Source: Alphaproteobacteria bacterium
GTDB lineage: Bacteria > Myxococcota_A > UBA796 > UBA2385
NCBI GenBank assembly: GCA_020632755.1
Contig: JACKEY010000005.1
Span: forward strand, 558,001 to 622,000
DNA: 64,000 nt
Direction of reading: 5' to 3'
Shown: one piece after another, positions 57,844 through 64,000 of the stretch
Numbering within the stretch: position 1 is the first letter of the stretch
How the letters are laid out: each line of letters begins with the position of its first letter
Made by a program: the position numbers and the translations under genes
The notes under the pieces: generated by a model
Databases searched by the model: none
Told to the model about the DNA's origin: nothing
What the model saw: the letters and a program-made list of their open reading frames with translations, nothing else

Positions 57844-60734
57844 GGGGTCTCGTCGGCCTTCGGGGCCTCGGTGGCGGCGGCCTGGCTGCGCAGCTCCGTG
57901 CGCTGCCAGCCGGCGTCCGTGCGTCGCAGCTCCCAGGTCGGCCAGTAGGTCAGGTCGACCTTCAGGGTGTCGACCTCCATTCGCCCGTCCAGATCGGCCG
58001 TCTTGAGCCGCACGGCGCCACCGTCAGCGAGGTCGCCCACCGCGGCCAGGAACGTGTCCAGGTCCGGTGTCGGGGTGCCGTTCACCTCCAGGATGCGGCG
58101 CGTGGCGCGCAGCCCGTAGCGGGCGGCCGGCGAGCCGTACCAGTACCAGGCGACGTAGACCCCGTTCGGCACCAGGCCGCGCTGCTCGGGGATGGCGTCG
58201 TGGGGCTCGTGCAGCAAGGTGCCGGCCCACGACACCACCCGGTCGACGCCCTGCGCCGTGCGGGCGATGGTCGCCACCTTCTCGGTCCGGACCTCGCCTC
58301 GCCGAGCGATCCGAAGCTCGACGGCGTCGGCCCGCGCCGCTTCTTCGATGCGCCGCAGATCGAGGGCCGGCTCGCCGTCGACGGCCAGCAGCAGATCTCC
58401 CTCCTGCAGCACGCCGCGGGCCGGAGCGTCGGCCCAGATCCGGGTGACCAGGAACACGCGCCGGTTGGTGCCGGCGGCCGCCTCCAGGATCTGGGCCTCG
58501 GCTTCGGGCAGCCCGCGATCCCGTGCATCGACCAGCCCCACCTCGACCAGGTCGATGCCGAGCGAGCGATGGGTCGGGGTCTCCCCGCGCCGCAGCGGCT
58601 CGACCACGTCTTCGATGTAGGCGGCGGGCAGGCCCCGGAAGAAGGCCTGGGGCTCTTCCCCCGAGAGGTCCACGAAGCTGGCCCACAGGGCCTTCACGCG
58701 GCCCTTCCGATCGGTCAGCACGCCGCCCGAGGACCGCGCCGCTTCCGCGATGTCGACCACCTCGAGGTTGCCGTCCCGGAAGAAGGGCGGGCTGGGGGTC
58801 GGCAGGTACAGGGGGTCGGTGCGCTCGACGCGGGTCTTCTGGCTCACGACCCGCGCCCGGCTGTCCAGCCCGACGTGCCAGACCTTGTCGCCGGGGGACA
58901 GCGGCTCGGGGGACAGGGTCACGCCGCGGACGGGCGTGTCGCCCAACAGGGCCGGGTCGTACTGCAGCACGGCCAGGTTGTGCAGGGGGTGCAGGTGCAC
59001 GACCCGCGCAGGGATGCGCACGGAACCGCCGAAGGTGATCCGCACGTCGCCCAGCGCGATGGGCACGGTGTCGCGGTCGACGACCACCAGGCCCTGCTCG
59101 GCGTCGACGACCACGCCGGCCCCGATGTAGTTGCTGCCGTAGACGCCCTCGACCCGGTAGGGGATGTCGAAGTCGACCAGCACCAGGCTGGGGGCGAGTC
59201 GGTCTTCGATGCGCGCTTCTTCGTCCGGGAAGTCGGTCGACGACACCCGCATGGGGGGCATGGGGGGCGCGGTGGCGCCGTCCTGGCAGGGCCAGTCGCC
59301 GGTCTCGGCTTCCCAGGTGCAGCGGCGCATCGGGAACCAGCGGCGGTCCATCGTGAACACACCGACCCGCTCGGTCTTGGGCTCCGCCAGGTCGAAGAAG
59401 CGCACGGGCACCTGGGCACCGTCGGGCAGCGACTCGAGCGCCGCCTGGGCGTCGTCCAGGCTGTAGATCGGATCGGCGCCGATCGCCGTGATCACGGCGT
59501 TGCGGCCGACGCCCGCGGCCTGGAGCATGTAGCCGCTGGCCGCGACGTAGGCGCCGCCGACCGGGACGAGGGCGTGGCGGGCCTGCTGGTAGGACAGCTC
59601 GTTGAGCACCACGTCGCCGACCTCCAGGTAGCTGTCCGGCGTGATCTCGTGCAGGTCCTGGACGGGGATGGTCAGCTCGACCCGCTGGCCACCGCGTTCC
59701 ACCACGACGGGGAGCTCACCGCCCACGTTGTCGTCGAGCAACGCTTCCAGCCGGACGTGCCCGTCGATGAGCGCGCCGCCCACCTCGATGACGATGTCGC
59801 CCAGCTCCAGCAGGCCGTGGGCCGTGCCGCCTGGGACGAGCCCCTCGATCACCAGCATGCCGGTGCCGTGGGGTGCTTCCTTGCGCACGCGGGCCTCGGT
59901 CTCGGCGGACAGGCCGAGCCGGGACAGCTCGTCGAAGGGCCGCAGGATCATCGACGCCTGCCAGGTGCCGCGCGGGACCTGCTCGCCCCGCTGCACGTAC
60001 TCGAGGGCCCGGACCACCCGGTCCAGGGGGAGGAAGAAGCTGCTGGCCGCCTGGCGGCTGCTGCCGGCGTTGAGCGCGACGACGCGGCCTTCGCGGTCGA
60101 GGACGGGGGAGCCCGAGGATCCGCCGGAGGTGCCGCTCGCGGCCTGGATGTAGAAGGTGTTGAAGTCGTTGAACCGGAAGCGGCCGTAGGCCGGCGCGGG
60201 GCGGTCCAGGCGGGCCAGGGTGCCGGCGAGGATGCTGACCTGTTCACCGGCGTCGTTGCCGACGATGCGCACGTCGACGCCGACGCGGGCGCCTTCCGGG
60301 TGGAGCTCGAGCTCGTCGACGTCCATGAACCGCACGTCCTTCGGGTCGAAGCGGTAGAAGCCGAAGTCGTGCACCGGGTCCCGGTAGATGGCCTGGACCG
60401 GGACCTCTTCGTGGTCGAGGAAGACCGCTTCCGCCACCACCGGACCGGGGGTGACGACGTGGCGGTTGGTGAGGATGATGCCGCGCTCGGCATCGACGAT
60501 GAACCCGGTCGCGACCGAGGAGCTGGCCTGCTCCGTGTCGAAGGCGCGGGTGCTGACGACCCGCAGCGACACGATGGCGGGCACGGCCGCCTCGAGGGTG
60601 CGCTCCCACTGGGCGCTCTCGCCCACGACGGCACGGTCTGCGAGGCCACGGTCCGCGAGGCCACGGTCCTGGGCCACCGCGGGGGCCGTGACAGTCGTTG
60701 ACAGGATCAGCGAGAAGATCGACAGCATCAGCAT
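57840..60734 (-). CDS. Nma111/Ynm3-like double protease-PDZ protein
   Basis: 964 residues with a signal peptide (MLMLSIFSLILSTTVTAPAV). First trypsin-like domain: His92 (ILTNRHVV), Asp123 (RDPVHDFGF), Ser207 (SGGSSGSPV), all intact, followed by FFLPLDRVVRALEYVQRGE and PDZ regions. A second, degenerate protease-like domain begins near residue 530 (GAGVVVDAEQGLVVVDRDTV) with no catalytic His or GxSGG, followed by more PDZ (ARGVLQEGDLLLAVDGEPAL). The order and many phrases match yeast Nma111p (about 1,000 residues), an HtrA relative. Probably periplasmic protein quality control. Confidence 0.82.
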   Translation of the reverse strand: MLMLSIFSLILSTTVTAPAVAQDRGLADRGLADRAVVGESAQWERTLEAAVPAIVSLRVVSTRAFDTEQASSSVATGFIVDAERGIILTNRHVVTPGPVVAEAVFLDHEEVPVQAIYRDPVHDFGFYRFDPKDVRFMDVDELELHPEGARVGVDVRIVGNDAGEQVSILAGTLARLDRPAPAYGRFRFNDFNTFYIQAASGTSGGSSGSPVLDREGRVVALNAGSSRQAASSFFLPLDRVVRALEYVQRGEQVPRGTWQASMILRPFDELSRLGLSAETEARVRKEAPHGTGMLVIEGLVPGGTAHGLLELGDIVIEVGGALIDGHVRLEALLDDNVGGELPVVVERGGQRVELTIPVQDLHEITPDSYLEVGDVVLNELSYQQARHALVPVGGAYVAASGYMLQAAGVGRNAVITAIGADPIYSLDDAQAALESLPDGAQVPVRFFDLAEPKTERVGVFTMDRRWFPMRRCTWEAETGDWPCQDGATAPPMPPMRVSSTDFPDEEARIEDRLAPSLVLVDFDIPYRVEGVYGSNYIGAGVVVDAEQGLVVVDRDTVPIALGDVRITFGGSVRIPARVVHLHPLHNLAVLQYDPALLGDTPVRGVTLSPEPLSPGDKVWHVGLDSRARVVSQKTRVERTDPLYLPTPSPPFFRDGNLEVVDIAEAARSSGGVLTDRKGRVKALWASFVDLSGEEPQAFFRGLPAAYIEDVVEPLRRGETPTHRSLGIDLVEVGLVDARDRGLPEAEAQILEAAAGTNRRVFLVTRIWADAPARGVLQEGDLLLAVDGEPALDLRRIEEAARADAVELRIARRGEVRTEKVATIARTAQGVDRVVSWAGTLLHEPHDAIPEQRGLVPNGVYVAWYWYGSPAARYGLRATRRILEVNGTPTPDLDTFLAAVGDLADGGAVRLKTADLDGRMEVDTLKVDLTYWPTWELRRTDAGWQRTELRSQAAATEAPKADETP
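60640..60669. repeat. 15-bp tandem repeat in the Nma111-like gene
   Basis: GCGAGGCCACGGTCC occurs twice (60640-60654, 60655-60669) and encodes a repeated DRGLA just after the signal peptide. A third, worn copy (GCACGGTCT) lies next to it. It falls in a low-constraint linker, so slippage is the likely cause. Confidence 0.88.
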
Positions 60735-60879
60735 CCTCGGGAGTGCCTCCTCGCCCTATCCGGCTGGATCCTGCCTCGCCGAAGCCCGCGTCGTGAATGA
60801 ATCGAACCGGCCCGCGTCGATGGCAGCGAGCACGGCAGACACGCCGCCGCTCCCTCCCCTCCCCCACAAGGAGTCCACG

Positions 60880-61179
60880 ATGGGCCTGCTCCGCTTCGCC
60901 ATCCCCGCCGCCGCTCTCGCCTTCTTCGGCATGCAGTCCTCGACCGCCGAGGCGGCCCCCCGCGTCGTCGTGCACCTCGAGGCGCCCCCCATCGTCATCG
61001 CCGCCCCGGCTCCGGCCGCCAAGGTGTGGATCGACGGCCACTACGAGGTCCACCGCGGCCGCACCGTGTGGGTCTCCGGCCACTGGGCCGCCCGCGGCGC
61101 CCCCGGCGCGGTGTTCGTCCCCGGTCACTGGGAACGCCGTGGCCGCGGCAAGGTCTGGGTCCCCGCGCATTGGCGCTGA
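60880..61179 (+). CDS. Small secreted protein with WxxGxW-type repeats
   Basis: 99 residues, AAGGAG six bases before the ATG. A signal peptide (MGLLRFAIPAAALAFFGMQS) is followed by three aromatic repeats: WIDGHYEVHRGRTVWVSGHW, GAVFVPGHWERRG and GKVWVPAHWR. This YxWxGxW/WxxGxW pattern is widespread in small secreted proteobacterial proteins of unclear role. It is divergent from the Nma111-like gene across 145 bases. Confidence 0.78.
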   Translation: MGLLRFAIPAAALAFFGMQSSTAEAAPRVVVHLEAPPIVIAAPAPAAKVWIDGHYEVHRGRTVWVSGHWAARGAPGAVFVPGHWERRGRGKVWVPAHWR

Positions 61180-61216
61180 CCCGCGCGGCTCCGGCCGCCC
61201 GCGACCATGATCCCAC

Positions 61217-61280
61217 GCCCCGGCCTCGGCCGGGGCGTCGGCGTCTCGGCCCCGGCTTCGGCCGGGGCGTCGGCGTCTCA
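61217..61280. repeat. Tandem duplication of a 32-bp hairpin terminator
   Basis: Two 32-base copies (61217-61248 and 61249-61280) differ at two positions. Each has a CCCCGGC/GCCGGGG stem. In copy 1 the loop is CTCG; in copy 2 it is TTCG closed by C-G, the very stable UUCG tetraloop in RNA. The end of copy 2 forms the TGA stop (complement) of the minus-strand gene. Placed between converging genes, it should act as a double terminator. Confidence 0.85.
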
Positions 61281-61622
61281 GTCCCCTTCGAAGCCGAAGG
61301 GGTGGATGCCGAGCAGCGCGATGACGCTGGCGTAGACCCGGAGCACGCGCTCGACCTGGCGGGGCTGCAGCAGCACCCCCTGACGCCGCAGCTCGACGTG
61401 CACGGATCGCAGCAGGGCCGCCAGGTCCCCCTCGTCGCGGGCGGTGAGCTCGGCGCGCATGACCTGGACGGTCGCCTTGACCGCGAAGGGCGACAGGCTC
61501 AGCCCATCCCGGTCCAGCCAGGCCACGACCTCGTGGACCACGTCGTCGAGCCCCAGCACGCCCCGCCCGTCCGACTGGAAGCTCGGGGAAGTCGCGCCGG
61601 GCAGGCCGGGAATCGGAGGCAT
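61278..61622 (-). CDS. Small protein of unknown function
   Basis: 114 residues, starting MPPIPGLPGATSPSFQSDG. Mostly helical, with a recurring Leu/Val pattern (VLGLDDVVHEVVAWLDRDGL, LAALLRSVHVELRRQGVLLQ, VERVLRVYASVIALLGIHPF). No signal peptide or membrane span. No known family. Its stop codon is supplied by the duplicated hairpin. Downstream of the porin gene on the same strand after a 40-base gap. Confidence 0.55.
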   Translation of the reverse strand: MPPIPGLPGATSPSFQSDGRGVLGLDDVVHEVVAWLDRDGLSLSPFAVKATVQVMRAELTARDEGDLAALLRSVHVELRRQGVLLQPRQVERVLRVYASVIALLGIHPFGFEGD

Positions 61623-61662
61623 GGAGGGTGACCCTGACGGCTGGGAACCGCAGGGTACACGG

Positions 61663-62781
61663 TCACCAGGCCAGCGTCATCCACAGCCGGGCCGTGTCGT
61701 TCGCCAGGCTGCGGCCGCCGGTCTCGAGCCGCATCACGTAGCCGCCACCCACGCCGACATGGTCGTCGAGCAGGTGTCCGGTCACGCCGGCGGTCATGGC
61801 CATCAGGTCGCCCTGGTCGTCGACGTCGGTGTCGTCGTCGAACAGCTCGAAGCGCACGGCGGGCTCGACCGGCCCGAAGGCGTAGCCGACCTGGCCGAAG
61901 GCGCCCCAGCGGGTGGTCTTCGACAGCACGCCCGGCGCCGCGACGTCGGTGTTGGCGGGCTTGAGGTCGTTCATCCGGCCTTCGGCCAGGAAGTGGAAGC
62001 CCTGGACCTTGATCATCATGTCGCCGCCGACACCCATGGTGTCCACGGCCACGTCCATGTCGTAGAAGAAGTCGCCGGCCACGCCGATGGTGAAGCCCTC
62101 GCGGCCGCCCCAGGTCTTGTAGGTGCCCGACGGGCCGTAGGCGAACTCGGCCCGCGCCGCGACGAGCTTGCCGTTGTTGTCGTCGCCCAGGAAGTCGCCG
62201 TTGCCGTTGAAGCCGCCGCCGCGCAGGCGGACGCGCGCGTCGCCTTCGGTCTTCCAGTCCACCATCAGGCCGGCGTCCCGGCCCGGGGTCAGCCACTCGC
62301 TGGTGACGCTGCGCTCGGCCAGGGCCAGCTTGCTGCTGGACATCAGCTGCTCGCGGCTGATCGGCGGCTTCATCACGCCGGCCTGCAGCCACAGCCCCTG
62401 GACCGGCGCGTAGCCGACGAAGGCATCGACCAGCTCGACGCCGTGGTCGTCGTCCGACAGGCTGTCGAACGCGCTGCCGACCCCGACACTGACGCCATAC
62501 CGCAGCATGTCGCCTTCGCCTTCCAGACCCAGCCGCGCGCGGCGCAGCTTCAGGCCCGGGTCGTCTTCCGGGTCGCCGTAGCCGGCGGGATCGGCCTGGG
62601 CGTTCTCGTCCATGTCGTAGGCGGTGAGCCAGGCCTGGACGAGCGCGATCGGCTGCGGCTTGGGGATGGGCGAGGATGCCTTCGGCGCGCTGGCGTTGTC
62701 GTCGTCGGCGAGGGCGGCCCCAGGGAGGACCAGGCCGAGGCCCAGGGCGAGGAGGGAGAGCGGCGAAGAGGGCTTCTGCAT
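61663..62781 (-). CDS. Outer-membrane porin-like beta barrel
   Basis: 372 residues from ATG 62779-62781 (GAGGA upstream). Signal peptide MQKPSSPLSLLALGLGLVLP with an Ala cleavage region, then a linker and amphipathic strands typical of phosphate-selective porin (OprO/P) families: KLRRARLGLEGEGDMLRYGV, LWLQAGVMKPPISREQLMSS, and a C-terminal strand ending in Trp (DTARLWMTLAW). Acidic loops (DDDTDVDDQGD) could bind cations. The exact substrate is unknown. Confidence 0.75.
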   Translation of the reverse strand: MQKPSSPLSLLALGLGLVLPGAALADDDNASAPKASSPIPKPQPIALVQAWLTAYDMDENAQADPAGYGDPEDDPGLKLRRARLGLEGEGDMLRYGVSVGVGSAFDSLSDDDHGVELVDAFVGYAPVQGLWLQAGVMKPPISREQLMSSSKLALAERSVTSEWLTPGRDAGLMVDWKTEGDARVRLRGGGFNGNGDFLGDDNNGKLVAARAEFAYGPSGTYKTWGGREGFTIGVAGDFFYDMDVAVDTMGVGGDMMIKVQGFHFLAEGRMNDLKPANTDVAAPGVLSKTTRWGAFGQVGYAFGPVEPAVRFELFDDDTDVDDQGDLMAMTAGVTGHLLDDHVGVGGGYVMRLETGGRSLANDTARLWMTLAW

Positions 62782-62862
62782 CGGGGTCCTCGGGGGGATC
62801 CGGTCGCCTGCGGGCGGGCCGGAGCAGGGCGGCCTCGCAGTGCGCGGCCTTCGCGGTGCGGC

Positions 62863-62868
62863 TACTAT
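62863..62868 (+). promoter_or_regulatory. Possible -10 element (TACTAT)
   Basis: TACTAT in GGCTACTATAGCGG lies 43 bases before the ATG of the terminal lipoprotein gene. It is the only AT-rich point in the 130-bp gap between divergent genes. No clear -35 box. Confidence 0.35.
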
Positions 62869-62911
62869 AGCGGCCTCCTCGGCGCCACCATCCGACCTTC
62901 CCGGGCCCGTC

Positions 62912-64000
62912 ATGCTCGTCCCCTCCCTGCTCGCCGGCCTGCTGCTCTCCTCCGGCTGCGCGCCCTCCGATCCCTTCGCGCGCGCCTACGAGATGAAGGA
63001 GCTCAAGGAAGGCATCGGCGGCCCCAAGGCGTCGGCCCGCCCCGGCGACTTCGTGCTGGAGAACGACCGCATCCGGCTGGCGATCCTGGGCCCCGACCCC
63101 AGCCTGGGGCCGCACACCAGCGGCGGCAGCCTGGCCGACGCCGACCTGCAGCGCTTCTCGGAGGCCTACGACGACGGCAACGGCAACGACCGGCTGGCCG
63201 AGGTCTTCGCCACGGTGAACCTGAACATCGCCGAGACCGCCAACGGCGCCGGCACCGTCGCGATCGTCGCCGACGGCAGCGACGGCGGCGCGGCCATCGT
63301 CTGCGTCGAGGGCCCCTACGAGCCCTTCATCACCCTGCTGCGGCCGCTGTGGGTGCTGGTCAACGGCCCCACCTTCCGGATGCGCACCGACTACATCCTG
63401 GAGCCCGGCAGCCCCGCCGTGCTGGTGCGCAGCGTCGCCACCATCGTCGAAGACCTCGAAGACGACACCGGCGGCTGCGAGGGCACGCTCGGCGACGACA
63501 TCCCCGCCGCCGACGGCGCCGACACCACCCTGCCGATCATCGAGCTCGCCATGGAGACCGGCATGGTCTTCGGCGACTTCTACCTGCAGGGCGGCAGCGT
63601 CGACGTGTTCGCGCCCGACATCGGCTTCGACGAAGAAGGCTACGTCAACGATCTCTCCCAGGCCGGCGCCAACACCTTCCAGGACCCGATCGCCATCGAC
63701 TTCCTGGCCGGCACGGCCGACGGCGTCAGCTACGGCACGATGCCCACGGCCGGCCGTACCTTCGTGCCGATGTTCACCAGCAGCCAGACCGTCACGGTGG
63801 GCGGCGCGGTCGTCGGGGATCCGGACACCCGCGGGCGCTTCGACGTCGGCACCCGTTACCGCTACGACCGCTGGTTCGCCGTCGGCCAGGGCGACGTCGG
63901 CAGCGTCGTCGACGCCCTGCTCGAGGTCCGCGGCGACGCCGTCGGCCGGGTCCAGGGCTACGTCGTGGAGTCCGGCACCGGCGTCGCGCTGTCCGCCGTG
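62912..64000 (+). CDS. Large lipoprotein, 5' part only (runs off the window)
   Basis: The frame is open from ATG 62912 to the last base, 363 codons, no stop. Lipobox LLSSGC puts the acylated Cys at residue 16. The segment starting PKASARPGDFVLENDRIRLA and going on with GGSLADADLQRF is of a type I associate with deltaproteobacterial lipoproteins that precede CehA/McbA-like metallohydrolase or calcineurin-like domains; that link is from memory and uncertain. The last visible part (GRVQGYVVESGTGVALSAV) looks like the start of a carboxypeptidase-regulatory domain. Confidence 0.78.
   Translation, partial: MLVPSLLAGLLLSSGCAPSDPFARAYEMKELKEGIGGPKASARPGDFVLENDRIRLAILGPDPSLGPHTSGGSLADADLQRFSEAYDDGNGNDRLAEVFATVNLNIAETANGAGTVAIVADGSDGGAAIVCVEGPYEPFITLLRPLWVLVNGPTFRMRTDYILEPGSPAVLVRSVATIVEDLEDDTGGCEGTLGDDIPAADGADTTLPIIELAMETGMVFGDFYLQGGSVDVFAPDIGFDEEGYVNDLSQAGANTFQDPIAIDFLAGTADGVSYGTMPTAGRTFVPMFTSSQTVTVGGAVVGDPDTRGRFDVGTRYRYDRWFAVGQGDVGSVVDALLEVRGDAVGRVQGYVVESGTGVALSAV

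Noticed and set aside
57186..60701. Very long open frames antisense to real genes (also 32819-36856 and the upstream part of 51143-54715)
   Set aside because: In very GC-rich DNA stops are rare, so antisense frames stay open. These frames lack family motifs, have biased His/Gly/Arg/Pro composition, and lie opposite clearly conserved proteins.
60794..60800. TGAATGA near the WxxGxW gene, like half a FadR site
   Set aside because: The second half-site TCATTCA is absent at the right spacing, so the palindrome is not formed.

Overview
The window is a very GC-rich (by eye about 70%), densely packed bacterial chromosome segment. I see no rRNA, tRNA, CRISPR array, transposase, integrase or phage gene. 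Several features suggest a Myxococcota or related deltaproteobacterial lineage. These are a Hanks-type Ser/Thr kinase with a PEGA-like tail, an FHA-GAF-sigma54 activator, a RegB/RegA-type redox two-component pair, a ferritin-like di-iron lipoprotein, many lipoproteins with weak or no database-like motifs, and an Ala/Lys/Pro-rich H1-like protein. The lineage is inferred from gene content only; no marker gene was compared. About 60 genes are supported. Codon use looks uniform, so I see no obvious transferred island. Layout: 1-2.4 kb holds the end of 2-oxoacid:ferredoxin oxidoreductase alpha, its beta subunit and a HAD phosphatase. At 2.4-4.2 kb, on the minus strand, a PfkB sugar kinase overlaps a D-2-hydroxyacid dehydrogenase. 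At 4.2-10.1 kb are a small XRE regulator, an unknown small protein, a GT-C-like membrane protein, a di-iron lipoprotein and a membrane sulfatase-like protein. A TetR/FadR-type palindrome at 10,164-10,181 precedes a long acyl-CoA dehydrogenase (10.2-12.0 kb). At 12-15.3 kb a barrel-like protein and a YtkA-like lipoprotein lie divergent from regB-regA. At 15.4-19.4 kb is a namZ-tldD-pmbA operon, followed by a DUF362 protein, a class IV aminotransferase, a subtilisin-like lipoprotein and a class II glutamine amidotransferase. tatB-tatC lie at 24.5-25.7 kb. At 25.7-32.7 kb is a propionyl-CoA/methylmalonyl-CoA operon (biotin carboxylase, biotin carrier, mutA, mutB, meaB), preceded by lon. At 35.3-40.6 kb are a family III CoA-transferase, a GT-C-like protein, a 48-residue membrane protein, an alpha-methylacyl-CoA racemase and an SCP2 domain protein. 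At 40.7-45.5 kb are the PEP synthase regulatory protein and a Ser/Thr kinase chained by 4-base overlaps to two lipoproteins. At 45.6-54.9 kb are the H1-like protein, a TPR-like protein, a sigma54 activator, coaE, apt, a YqaA-type membrane protein, surE, a HEAT protein and a spermidine-synthase-like membrane fusion. At 55-57.8 kb a class III aminotransferase diverges from glutaryl-CoA dehydrogenase. At 57.8-64 kb are a large Nma111-like protease/PDZ protein, a WxxGxW protein, a duplicated hairpin, a porin and an open-ended lipoprotein. How the genes work together: acyl-CoA chemistry dominates. Two acyl-CoA dehydrogenases, a racemase, a CoA-transferase, propionyl-CoA to succinyl-CoA conversion, oxoacid:ferredoxin oxidoreductase and coaE fit a lipid- or amino-acid-degrading life. 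Envelope quality control (lon, Nma111-like, subtilase, Tat, NamZ/TldD) and redox or phospho-signalling (RegBA, Ser/Thr kinase, FHA-sigma54 activator) make up most of the rest. The observations most worth a second look are the Nma111-type protease, the SCP2-racemase-microprotein cassette, the FadR-like operator, the H1-like protein with two helix-turn-helix-like segments and the tandemly duplicated hairpin. I do not claim a demonstrated new system.
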